Shown here: positions 35,802-47,863 of the stretch, piece after piece
Position numbering within the stretch: position 1 is the stretch's first letter
Layout of the letters: every line of letters starts with the position of its first letter
Source of the DNA: Amoebidium appalachense
Taxonomy: Eukaryota; Ichthyosporea
Length of the DNA: 64,000 nt
Direction of reading: 5' to 3'
Assembly: GCA_963693365.1 (NCBI GenBank)
Contig: CAVNZM010000007.1
Location: 8,742,001-8,806,000 of the forward strand
Position numbers and translations under genes: made by a program
Notes under the pieces: model-generated
Database searches by the model: none
Told to the model about the DNA's origin: nothing
Seen by the model: only the letters and a program-made list of their open reading frames with translations

Positions 35802-37247
35802 GAACTGTTTAAAGATAGGACCCCCTCTCAGAAACCTATTGTGTGGCCTGTAGACCCATCTATCCCCATAGAATCGATCCTCCCCTTTTTCAGTCCCGAT
35901 ACCATATGGTCTGTGATATCTAGTTATAGCTCTAGTAAGTCTTGTGGACCTGATGGACTTCCTGCCGGGTTTCTTAAAATCCTTGTTCCCTCCTACCCAC
36001 AAAAGGAAAGTGATCGTGCTATTAAACCTGATCTTACTATTATGTTAAGCTCCCTCTTTTCTTGGTGTGTTAAATGTGGACATGTCCCGTCATCTTGGTT
36101 AAATACCTTAGTGATCCCTATGATAGTTAAGAAGGACTCTGAGGGCCCCATATCATCTAGTCGCCCCATCACACTAACCCAGGTTGTTCGTAGATTCTTT
36201 GAAGCGTGCTTACTTATGTTATTTGCACATCACCCTAGGTTTCAATCTATTCTTCACATACACCCATGCCAATCCGCTTTTCGTAAAAACAATTCATGTT
36301 ATGTTCAAATAATGGCACTGCACGATTCTATGCAAGTTGGTGCACGATATGTTGGTTTTATTGATTGGAAAACTGCTTACGATTCTGTCTCCCCTGGTCT
36401 CCTATGGGAAAAGCTTGCTGCACGGGGTGTACCACACTGCATCATTGTTTTGTTAGAAGCACTCTTGTCTCAAACCTATGGTAGAGCTGTGGTTAATGGG
36501 CACATTTCATATGGTTTTGCTCGTACTAGAGGTCTCTTGCAGGGTTCATTGCTTAGCCCCTTTTTGTTTAACCTATTTATAGATGATTTGGCTGTCAAGA
36601 TTTATGCCGAAAATGATGACCCTATTAATAACTTTCCGCCTGCACTTCTCTATGCTGATGATCTGTCCATCCTTGCCCGTACCCCTAGACGCCTGCAAAG
36701 ATTGTTCGATGTAGTGTCAGAGTGGTGCAAGGCAAACCTTATGATCCTTAACATAGACAAATGTGGTGTTCTTGTACCTGGTATAGCTAACAATTTACAC
36801 ACCTTTACATTATCATCTAAACCTGTACCTATAGTTCCAGAATACAAATATCTTGGTGTTCCGGTTAATTCTGTTGGTGTTATGTTTTCCCATATGGTCG
36901 AATAGAGGGTAGAGCTGGCTCGTAAGCGGTTAGCTTTCTTCTCGGCTAATATTTTTAAAGACACACCCCTCCATCCTTCTATTAGACTTACATTTATTCG
37001 CACTTATGTCTTCCCGGCATGTGAATATGGTTTACCCCTTCTCGCCGCTTGGATCAAGAAAGAGAAAACTAGAGCGCTTAAACCCCTGGCAAATTTCCTT
37101 GAAGCAGAAGTTGCCTCCTTTCTATCTAACAACTGTTGTAAACCACAGCTATGTACGTGATCATGATATACCGCTGAGGGGATATTCCGAGCAAAACCCC
37201 CCATACCTGAGACTGGTCTCTCTTTGCCTCGAGTAAACAGCGTAAAA
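35802..37247 (+). mobile_element. LINE-like reverse transcriptase copy 2, broken (nonsense codon and internal deletion)
   Basis: An open frame runs from 35802 (after a TAG at 35799) to a TAG at 36903-36905. It supplies the upstream part missing from copy 1: CGPDGLPAGFLK (motif 1 region), a PSSW...VIPMIVKK segment and SRPITLTQVV, then the same A, B and C motifs (FIDWKTAYDSV, GLLQGS, YADDL). The stop is a nonsense change: GAATAG where copy 1 has GAAAAG. After it, homology continues to 37144 and then jumps to sequence matching 2001-2104 of copy 1, so 1065 bp are missing, including the C-terminal domain, the (CA)n and the poly(A). The copy is not expected to encode a functional enzyme. Confidence 0.88.
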
Positions 37248-37296
37248 TAGGTATTTGTCACGATCCAGGATCGAGAAATCTAGATGTGGGCGGGAA

Positions 37297-37335
37297 CACG
37301 GCCCTCTGAAAAAAACGTTTTTTCAGAGAGCCGTG
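37297..37335. repeat. Inverted repeat, 18-bp arms
   Basis: CACGGCCCTCTGAAAAAA and TTTTTTCAGAGAGCCGTG pair with one mismatch around a 3-base centre (37315-37317). Confidence 0.9.
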
Positions 37336-37373
37336 GCGGGAAGCTTCGCGCATGGTTGTTTGAAGATGCATAT

Positions 37374-37444
37374 AAGAAAACCTCTCAGGGGAGACAATCG
37401 CGAATCATTTATAACACGCTGCGTGAGTCAGCGTGGCCCCTTAG
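37374..37444 (+). repeat. Direct repeat, right copy, flanking LINE copy 2
   Basis: Near-identical to 34924-34994, in the same orientation and 2.45 kb apart, with LINE copy 2 between them. Confidence 0.85.
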
Positions 37445-38033
37445 GCTTAACGGGTTGGATCTGCGGATCGGATCGATCCGCCCCACCCGGCTCAAAAAGG
37501 AAGACCCTTAAGACCCTATGCACAGCCTGAAGGCGATGCCTTTTCTTTTTTGTTTTGTTTTTTGTTTTTTTCTTTCTTTTTGCACACTGTGGCACAGTCA
37601 CACACACGCACACACACTTGACACACGCACATGCACACACACACATCACAACCACGTGATAATACACATGAACACATGCGTCCCCTGGGCCCCTCCACCC
37701 TCCTTAAGCTTGTCCCAGTTCACTCATTGCAGAGAGCCCACCCCTCCCCCCTCCACCATAGTCCTCAGCCTCCCCACCTCCTCTCCACCCCCCCCCCCCC
37801 CCCCTGGAGCTTGGCCCAGGCCACGACATTGACCTGTCCCCCCCCCCCCCCCCCCCCCCCTCCCCCCCCCCCGGCCCCCGGCACCCGTGCCCACGCAAAA
37901 AAAAGAAAGAAAAAAAAAAGAAAAAGCAAAACAAAAAAATTGGTAACGCAAGCGCACTACCCACTTCTTAAAATGTCATGTACATGTATGCCTGACCACC
38001 AGCACACCATGGCCACCACTCTTGCACACCAAT

Positions 38034-38075
<42 letters not shown>

Positions 38076-39120
38076 ATAAACAACAACAACAACAACAACA
38101 AAAAAAAAAAGGGGGGGGGACTTCATGCAAGATTGTGACGACGACCAAAACTTGACCCACTAAATTTTTATTTATTTATTTATTATTTTTTTTTTTTTTA
38201 TCCCGTTTCACTCCCGGCGAGGCACTGCCTCAGGGGAGCTTACCGTCTTCCGCCTAGACACAGATCGTACTGTATAGCACACTCATAGGTCAGGATTCTA
38301 ATTGACCCCAACTGGCACTATTTTCAGTTACGCCTTATCCCACGGTTCTAGCCGCAGCAACGCTAGTGAGGAACTCCAATTGAATCTAAGATTGTGTACC
38401 CACCCCCCCAAAAGTGTAGGATCTTACGGGCGGACACCTTCTGTATTTTCCAACTTCCAAGTTCCAAGCGCTCTCACTTTACCTTTTTTGCCAATGTGCG
38501 TTAGAATATTGATGCCAACCGCTGGAACTTCCGCAGTTTTACCCTTTTCTTTGACATACACTATGTAGTACCGACAGCACATACATACTACAGTACAGTA
38601 GCAGTGCGTGCGGGGGTATGTACTGTAGTCACCGTGGTGAGAAAAGAGTGCGAAAGAGTGGAAAGAGTGAGTGAATGTACATAAAAGAACGCACGTCAAC
38701 GCGTCATACAGTACTACATCTGACTTAGCAAAAAAGATCTCTGGAGCTCCCCTACTCGAGCAGCCATTTGCCGAATTAGGCACCATTGCTTTACAAATGC
38801 CCCAGTTCAATGGTAGATATCCCAGCTCCACCTACGGTATCTCAGAGGCTGGGCCACTCCCTCCAGATCCTGCTTTCCTTCTGTCCGGATCCCTTCTACA
38901 GTACTGTATGGCCACCTATGGCCACCAAAGTTTAGCCTGGACACGTCGCCACACCCGGCACTCAACCACTTGAAGCCTGCCAAATCTCATTGTTGCAATA
39001 TCAATCGTCAATATTGTGATGAAGCGCATATACGTTTCAACCCTTCAGAGGACAGAAATAATACAGTTGCTTCTCTTCATCCCTCCTCCCGCCCGCCCGC
39101 CCGCCCGCCTGCCTGCCCGC
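37445..39120. other. Mostly unrecognised sequence; one weak ORF
   Basis: C runs at 37788-37803, 37840-37872 and 38036-38075, then TTAT repeats near 38170-38185. A plus-strand ORF (38671-38973, about 100 aa) contains segments that look non-random, such as LAKKISGAPLLEQPFAELG and GPLPPDPAFLLSGSLLQYC, but no family was recognised and no splice partners were found. Confidence 0.35.
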
Positions 39121-39128
39121 CCGCCCAC

Positions 39129-39515
<387 letters not shown>

Positions 39516-39698
39516 CAAACACCATTCCTCACTCACTCTCTCTCTCTCTCTTTCCCCCCCCCCCCCCCCCTCCCCCCTCCCCCCTTCCCCCGGGGGCGGC
39601 CTTTCCCAACCCAATCATCTGGCCCCTTCTGTTATGGTCAACCCCCTCAAGTCCCGGTAAGGACCCAAGCACATCCGGACTGAGTCAACTTGCTCGAG

Positions 39699-40200
39699 CA
39701 GATTTATTCTGCAAAAAGTAGGATGATTCTGTAAAAAGCAGAATTGTTCTGCCAAAAGCAGAATTAATTATCTAGCAAAAGCAGAATTATTCTGCAAAAC
39801 TAATAATCAATCTGCTAAAAGCAGTGTTATTCTGCAAAAGCAGAATCAATCTGCTAAAAACAGAATCAATCTGCTAAAAGCATAATTATTTCGCGAAAAG
39901 CAGAATTACTATGTATTAAGCTAACAGCAGAATTATTTGCCCGAAAGCAGAATTATTCTGCTGTCGAAAAGAGAATATTTCTGCTTTTTGCTGAATAATT
40001 CTGCTAAAAGCAGAGTGGTTCTGCTAATAGCAGAGTGGTTCTGCTTTTGTGAACTAATTCTGCCAAAGGCAGAACAATTCTGCTAAAGGCAGAATAATTC
40101 TGCTAAAAGCAGAGTCGCAAAGTTCTGCTTTTGCAGATAATTCTGTGCAGAATAATTCCGCTTTTGCATAACGATTCTGCTTTTTGCAAGTTTACTCTGG
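39699..40200. repeat. Satellite of short near-palindromic units (GCAGAATNATTCTGC)
   Basis: About 500 bp built almost wholly from variants of TCTGCTAAAAGCAGAATTAT, roughly 20 bp each. The core GCAGAAT(T/A)ATTCTGC is its own reverse complement apart from the centre, so many units can fold back or pair with neighbours. Units are diverged and change orientation along the array. No coding capacity is seen. Confidence 0.85.
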
Positions 40201-40900
40201 CGATGTGATTGCGCCCTCCGGTAATCCTGAAATTCTGCACTGAGTGCTTTCCACACACATGTGCGCTTTGCTTGCCACAAAACACTGCTGGCCAGCAGAT
40301 AATAATAGACCTAGAGAACTATGTACTGTGCTCAAATTTCAACTATCTTTGTGCCTGTGCGCAGTGGCTTGCCTGATAACACCCCCCTCCCTCTCCCCCC
40401 CCCCCTCCCCCCCTCCCTCCCCTTCCCCCCCCCCTCCACACACGCACACCACCACCACCTGCACCATCACCACCACACACACACACACACACGCAACAAT
40501 ATACCCGCTCACTATGCTACAGTGCGTGCAGACACACGCAAAAACACACACACAAACACGCAGCATACGCACTGGCACGGTGATTCCCCACCAGCCCAAC
40601 ACCACTCCTTTCCCGATCTGCCTAGAAGCCAAAGAAATTATCCACCAGAATTATTACCGGTTTGGCCGTGCCTTGGGATATATTTTCCTGCACTTACCGC
40701 TCACTTCACTGATGATAAAAACAATTAACACGTGGCCCATCATTCCGAATTTATTATGCAACTTGTGTCAATCGTGTACGATGACGAATTTCCCCAAAAC
40801 AGGACGTACTTGAGATAATCTGGCCACGAAATATCTTTGTGGAAACGCCCCTCAGCTGGCTGTGGGTGTTCACATTCAACTTGTTTTCGTCTTGTTATCC

Positions 40901-40949
<49 letters not shown>

Positions 40950-41359
40950 GGGGCAACCTTACCCCAACCCCATCCCCCAGAAACACACGCGAGCGCGCAC
41001 AAACACGCACGCACGCACGCGCACGCACACACGCACACACACAAACACACACACAAAAAATAAAAAAAAATAAAAAACCAGGGGGAAAAGCCGGAGAAAG
41101 ACGGAGAGAACGCCACTGGCAGCTAGTTTTTACTAATCTCAATCTCCTGATATCATGAATCGTATAATCCGGTCACACTGTTCTCATTTTTGTATCGTAG
41201 CTACCAGAGCTGATACTGGATGTTGCTACATTAGGTGCCCGTGCAGTTAGTTTGGAATGATGTTGACGCCATCGCAAGGCACGTACGGGCCACATCAGGA
41301 GAGAACGGTCGAGGTCCTTTGTTTGGATTGCTTGTCACGGGCCACATCCCCCCCCTCCC

Positions 41360-41407
<48 letters not shown>

Positions 41408-42363
41408 CTTTCTCCGCCCGTGGACCGGTAGGTCGGCCCTCGGTTTCTCTCCAAATTCTCCTTCCTTCCAAAGCGCATGGCCAAAAATAAAAATAAAAAA
41501 GGGGGGGGAGGGAGGGGGGATCGATCCGGATTACAAAAGGTTGATATTGTATCATGCGTGCGCCTTGACGTAGTGACAAAGGTGCAGGGCTCACATATGC
41601 ATAAATATGATCACGGTCGATCCTTCGTCCTTGAAGCATTCAGATCTGGCTTGGCTTGACAATGCAGGCATTTGGGCGAACGCAGAATGCTGTGCTTGCA
41701 ACCCCAGAAAGGAGAAGGGTACTGTAAGGGATTGGAGACCAAATAAACGTGCGTGTTATCGAGTCTTGTTGTTACACCTCGGATCAGGCCCCAACATCAA
41801 TTGTATTAGAAAATTATCATACATGGCGTCTCGTCTACGTTAGAGCAAGAATTCTATGATAGCTGTCTCTCCATACCAATGATACCATGGTGCAGAATCC
41901 GGACAGCCGGGGGCGCAGCCTCAAGTGCATGAAGAGTCACTGTACTCGGAAGCCCGCTCAGCATGAGCTTGAAATTTCAACTATTTGAATTGGCGAAATT
42001 TGAAATTTTATGTACGCGCATCCAACTAGCTGTTACAGTAGTTGCGCATCCAGTGCACTAAGTTTTCACAGCATGCATATCGCTTATCCACATATACATA
42101 TGTAACTGAGGCTCTGTCCAGGTGCAAGCCCTATACATGTTCAGCCCACTTATATTTCACAGCCCCTACCACGTAAAGTTATTAGAAAACCCCGATCAAA
42201 AAAACACCTGGGAGAGAGAGGGGGGGGGGGGGCTCAGCAGAAGACGATGAAAAAAGGAGGGAAAAACAGCGGAGCACTTAAAATCTAATTTAAAACTTTA
42301 ATCTATTTCTAATCATTTGACGCTCAGTTAGACTCCCAAGCCTCGAGCTATCATATGTTCTAA
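40201..42363. other. Intergenic; no supported gene
   Basis: C runs at about 40904-40947 and 41359-41406, a CA/CGCA stretch at 40980-41055, and AT-richer unique sequence from 41100 on. A minus-strand ATG frame around 40700-40760 reads MMGHVLIVFIISEVSG before a GTAAGT, but no second exon follows convincingly. Confidence 0.4.
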
Positions 42364-45228
42364 TTAGAGTACGGAGGCTGTAGTGGACGGGGCTAGAGTG
42401 CCATCAGCCGTCTTAGCCATCCTTTCCTGATACAATCTCTCTCTCCACTGGTTGACTCTATCTGACAATGCCCCATTCAACTCATCTGAAGTCCTGCTCT
42501 GTTTCTTTCCCCCGGCACCCAACCTTATACTCCTCTTCTTACTAACACCACCATTCGGGTCCGTCGTGACCACAATTTCATCCGTATCTTCACTTGCAGG
42601 GCTGCGAGGGCGCGGGATAACCTTAGGCCCAGCCTTATTTCTCTGCACGTAGAATATTGCCGCCCCGCACAACGCCAAAACGGCCAAAATGCCGCACACA
42701 ATCCCCGCAATAGCACCACCCGAGAGACCTCCGCTTGATGCCTCCACCTGGCTGCCTGCGATCGAAATCGCATCGCACATTTCCGGGCATGGCCTTTGCT
42801 CACTTTCACCGTAGCCAAGTGACGAACACGATTGGCCCTGGGCAGTGGGTGCAATGCACGTGCGCGTCCAATTGGATGTCTGGGCCGTATTCGACCCACA
42901 GCACATCGTGATCTGCGTCCAATCAGTGCACACGCAGTCGTCGGCGAGTGTTGATGATTGGGTGGCGTACATTTGCACGTTGTCCACGGCCACTGAAACA
43001 GGCATGCGCCGTGTCAGGATCGACACAGTGATGGCGGCAGTAGCCTTGGGTAGGATATAGCGTGCCTCGAGGGGCACCCACGTGTTTGGTGTGAGGTCAG
43101 CAGTGTTTAGTGACGTCACAGACTGCTGCCCGGTGGCCCGACGGCGCTGGCCCCCAGACTGGGTGGCATCGAGCTGCAGTTGCACGGCAGAGTCTTTGCT
43201 GCTGCATGGGGGATATATTTGGTTAGTTGTTTGCTCGTTGAAGTAAAGCATAGCATGGTTGCCATTGTGTGGGCACCTTTTTGACACAAAGTACTTTCCA
43301 GGAGTTTCACAAGGAAAACACAACGTGATTTGCACAAAAAACACACACTCAATAGACCTTACCGTGAGCCACATCGCGGAATAAAATGTTGCAGGCTTGA
43401 TATAGAAAATGGGCCCGAATCCTCTTTCATCGGGGGGTGACTATGAATTTGAGCTAAACGATTTGATTGGTCAAAACTAATATGAAACTCAAACTTTCAA
43501 ACTTTTGCTACTATCAAGGGGGTGTGCATCACAGTTTTATATACCGAAAGTTTGCGGCTTCGCCTTGCGCTCAGTATATAAAGGTATTAAAATAAGCGTC
43601 TTTGTCTCCTGCGTATTTCTACTAAGGCAACGAAAGCTAATAAATAGAAACAAACGTTTATTTCATATGTCTGTCCTATGATCGCTATGCTTCATTTTAT
43701 TCGGTCGATCTGAACCGCCGGCCGCTGCGGTAAGGTCTATAATGCCTTACTTAGCTACTTCACTTGCCACCTGCCCACCCACCAAAAAGGACCCCCCCCC
43801 CCCCCCCCCCCACACACACACACATACAAAACATGGACTCCGGGAAAGGGAGGGCTCCAAACACACGCATGCACTGTGCACACTACCCACCTCTTCAGGG
43901 CCGCCAGCACATCTGCCGACACATAGACCATTGCCCGCACAACCACCGGCCGCACGTCCACTGTCGGCACACGCAGTGTCTGCTGCAGCCCACTGACTCC
44001 GTTGTCTGCAGCGGATAAAATCAGATCAGTTGATATTTCTCTGAAGCTGTATAACCCTCCCCTTCACCCCCCTCCTCCACAACACGTGTAGACACACGTA
44101 GACACACACACGCACACCTATGTATATGAATCTTTCCCCCGTCCCCTCCCTTCCCGCTACACTTTGTCTTTTATGCTCAGGCCCAGGTTCCCCCTCACCT
44201 CCTCCTCCACGTCTCTTTTACCTTTTCTCGATTTATGACTGCCACCCCCCCCCCCCCCCCCCCTGCGCCCCACAAAAGCAAAAGAGAAGAGACGAAACAC
44301 ATACCGTTCGGTTTGAGCATGGCCGATGCTGAGCCCTGGTAGGCCATGTCACGTGACACGGCATAGCCCTGTCCTATTGGCTGCCACAGTGCCGGGCCAT
44401 TCGTTGTTGCCTCGTTGGGCTCGAACGACCCGGCCAGAACCAGGTTGACCGGCCCGAGAGCACTGGTGTTGCTGCAATTGCCAGCCAGGCCCACACATTT
44501 CTGTGTCTCCACATTGCTGAGATTCTTGGCCGCGCACGACAGCCCACCCTTTGTTCCCTCCGTGCACGTGCGCGTACGTGTTGCCGATCCTTCTCCGCAA
44601 TAGGTTGAGCACGCACCAAAAGCTGACCAATCACCACACGTACAGTCACTCGGGCAATCACCCGGCGCAGTACAACTTCCACTGTCGACAGCCCTGATAC
44701 CCAAAAACCCACACACGGCATTACCACCGGTGCAGGACCGCTGGCGTGTGCGGCTACCTGACCCGCATGTTGTACCACACGCACCCCATTCACCCCACTC
44801 CTCGCACTGGCAGGGTATGTTGACGTCTGAAACATCTCCCTCCGTCATGGTGATACCGTCGCAGAACACTGCGCCTGTCATATTGCTGGCCACACAGGAA
44901 ACACGCACTGCTGCAATGCGTGCCGTAGGAGTGAAGGTGGTGTTGAGGGCAGTCCATGACCAGGGCTCGGTGATGGGGAAAACGGCAGACTACGTGGGTG
45001 AGATTTGGTGAGCTATGTGGTTTCTGCGAAAAGATATGAAATGTGTGTTGCCGGTGCGGTTGTGAGCTAAAGCATGATGTTGGCTCTGCAGTGTGTGTGG
45101 CAGTGAAAGGTGTGTATTTGCTATGGCGCACTCATTGTAGAGTGTACTCGTTGTGCATTTTTGTACGAGTACACTCTACAATATCTATGCACGTACAATA
45201 TACAGATGCTGGGTTCTGAATGCAGATG

Positions 45229-45271
<43 letters not shown>

Positions 45272-45345
45272 CGTGCGCGCATGTGTATGTGTGTGGATGT
45301 GTGAATATGTGCGCTCTATGAGGGCAGGAATGCAGATGCAAAAGC

Positions 45346-45392
<47 letters not shown>

Positions 45393-47863
45393 TGTGTACG
45401 TGTGTGTGTGGATGTGTGGATGTGTGTGTTCTATGAGGGTAGGGCACGTACGGCCTGCACGGTGGTGTTGTCAATGTAGAGCACATCGATCTGGATTCCA
45501 AATGCCGTGGGCATAGCCTTGAGCTCGGGCACTGCCTTTTCATCGGCCATGCCCAGCCCACTCAGTATCAGCTGCCGGGGCTGATCCTGCTGCAGAGGTA
45601 CCAATTGGGATGCCCCGGCCGTGTGCGTACCCCCTGCACCAAAAAAAATAAAAAAAACAAAAAAAATAAATAAGTCATGCGCTTGTATGGTATGGGCTGT
45701 GTGAGCGTGCAGGGGGCCGTTTTGGGCAGTCTGTTGCAGCTTACTAATGCCTCAATGCCTTACATGTACATCAACACAAGTATTTGCATGGTATGCACGT
45801 ACGTGCATGTATACATTAGAAATATATACCGAAAGGGAACAAGTTCGGCTATTTATGCGCATGTGTATTCGGATCTGCTAAGAAGTGTTGTTATCACTAC
45901 CCAAGCCACCCCACAACAGGGCACACATGTGCATGTGTATTCGGATCTGCTAAGAAGTGTTGTTATCACTACCCAAGCCACCCCACAACAGGGCACACCT
46001 TTGCACACACACACACCACGATTCTCGAAACACACACACACACACACACACTTACCAACAGACGGCTGTGGCTGCAAGCACTGAGTGCCCCCCTGCTGAG
46101 GCACTGCATTTTCCTTAGCCAACCGAAAGCCGTTTCCGATCGAGGTCCATGCCGACTGCTGGTCCTCAAACCCGCCGTCCTTAATCAATTCCTGGCCAAT
46201 ACATCGTTGAGTATTGCACGGGATACTCTCATTAACTGTGCCGGCACTTGCACCAATACTGCTACATGTTTTACCGCCGTTTGTACCCCCCGTGCACTGC
46301 CGTGTGCGCACCGCCACACCACCGCCACATGTTTTCGTACATGGCTGGTATGCGCTCCATTCGGTACATGTGCAATCAGTGGGTGTCGGGCTAGGTGTTG
46401 GTGTTTGTACAGAAGAAGGTTGGCTCTGTGTTACGAATTGCACTGATGGTGCCGCTGTTTCCATTGTCTGGGTTGTTGCAGCTGCCGTGGTTTGCTGGAT
46501 CTGGGCTGAGGTCGACAAAGCCGATGATGGCTTGGGGGCAGCAGGCGTAGTGTTGGCCTGAGCAAGGCTAGTTGGGGTGGCGGGTGATGGTGCTGCTGCT
46601 CCGTCCGTTAGAGAAATATCGTCAAAGTAAACCTGTTTAAGTGTGGTGTTAGTATGATAAGATGGCCGGTGTTTATATCTGATCACTAGTGAATGCAAAC
46701 AACCGCATGACCCTGTACTTAATATAGTGCATGAAAACTAATAGGCCTTACTTGGGAGTATTGTATAAACATGTGCTCTCTGCGCTTTCTTTCATCGGAT
46801 ATGTTTTCGTGCCAAGGTGACTCAGGTATCCAATCGAATTCCGTGTTCCTTGCATGTTTGGCCCGTGTGTGTGTGTGTGTGCGTGCGCGCACGCAGGCAT
46901 GCACATATTCCCTTTGTGAAAGGCGCAAATATTATTCTCCACGCCATTCTTGTTTGTTTTTCTTTCTTTCTTTTTTTGGGTGTGGGTGGGGGGGGGGGGT
47001 TGGGGTGGGATTGATGTGCCAGGAAAGAACACCTGGGGCGCCCACTCACCTGTCCAGGGTGTGACTTGACAGTCAAAGTAATGGCTGCCTCGGCAACTGG
47101 TTTGGCATATGTCAACGTCTGTGTGTTATTTGACCAATCCCAGGCACTAGCTATAGGCCATGGATAAAACTTGCTATCGGTCGTTCCATCAGTAAACTTG
47201 ACACCCACAGCAATGCCCTGGCCCTGTGTCCCAGCAATGGCGGTTTCGTCGCCCATGACACCTGCGCTCAGTACCAATGGTACTGCTTGCACCTGGTTGA
47301 TGGAAATTGTCTGCGTTGCAGAACGTTCACTTGCAGCATCTGTGTGCAAAAAATTGTGTGATCAGCTTGCTTATACGTGACTGAAGAGTAGATCTCCACG
47401 TGTACAAGTGTGTGGACTAAGTCCAGAGCATAATCAACTCTACACAACACTCACACATACATTTGAAATCGTCCAATTGTCCATTCCCTAAAGCACTGTC
47501 ATTGAAACCCAGTATCGTGCTTCCTGACGAAAAAAAGGCCCGGCTTCCTTCAATGCTACGCACACGTTTCGCGTACAAGCTACAGAGATACGACTGTGTG
47601 CAATTTTGCCTACCTCCAACAATTTCCAGAGAGTCAGGTGTTGTGAAGTACTCCTGGTCGGTGTAATGAACAAACTCGTTCGTGCCCTCCCAATAGTCCT
47701 GCACAGTGAATCCTGGGTTGAGTATCCTGTTCCCACCGTTGTTTGTACTTCCGTTGTTTGTACTTCCTTCGTCGCCATCCTCGTCCGCAAATACAGTTGC
47801 TCTGCTGCAAAGCAGGAGGACCGCGGTGGCTGCCAGGCAGCGACTTCTCACTAGTGGCCCCAT
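42364..47863 (-). CDS. Single-pass membrane protein with thrombospondin type 1 and carbohydrate-binding-like modules, 7 exons
   Basis: Minus-strand exons: 47863-47461, 47339-47050, 46632-46056, 45633-45452, 44989-44305, 44005-43891, 43201-42364; all GT-AG, phases agree, about 1029 aa. A signal peptide ([22 protein letters not shown]) is followed by a module starting NRILNPGF...W and closing VYFDDISL, as in CBM4/9-like folds, then a Thr/Ser/Pro linker (about 240-315). A thrombospondin type 1 (TSP1) repeat comes next ([14 protein letters not shown]...RTRQC), a second CBM-like module (ELIKDGGFE...), two tandem TSP1 repeats ([34 protein letters not shown]), a third CBM-like module ([10 protein letters not shown]...VAVDNVQMY) and a last degenerate TSP1 (CVCTDW...TRTC). 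One helix ([20 protein letters not shown]) precedes a 92-aa basic cytoplasmic tail. Probable cell-surface adhesion or recognition protein; ligand unknown. Confidence 0.85.
45134..45182. repeat. Perfect 18-bp inverted repeat in intron 4 of the TSP1-domain gene
   Basis: ATTGTAGAGTGTACTCGT (45134-45151) and ACGAGTACACTCTACAAT (45165-45182) are exact reverse complements around a 13-base loop. Confidence 0.95.
45859..45998. repeat. 72-bp tandem duplication in intron 3 of the TSP1-domain gene
   Basis: GCATGTGTATTCGGATCTGC through CCCCACAACAGGGCACAC occurs at 45859 and again at 45931, identical over the shared 68 bases. It adds an in-frame repeat to a long open frame downstream of the donor, but that frame is intronic. 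Confidence 0.95.

Noticed and set aside
39699-40200. CRISPR-like array
   Set aside because: Units are about 20 bp with no constant spacers, orientation changes, and the context is eukaryotic.
40690-40765. Possible first exon MMGHVLIVFIISEVSG on the minus strand
   Set aside because: No second exon could be joined in phase with a plausible product.
47576-47614. A 36-nt intron in exon 1 of the TSP1-domain gene (GTAGGC to TGTAG)
   Set aside because: Far shorter than the other introns, and the frame reads straight through to the better donor at 47460.
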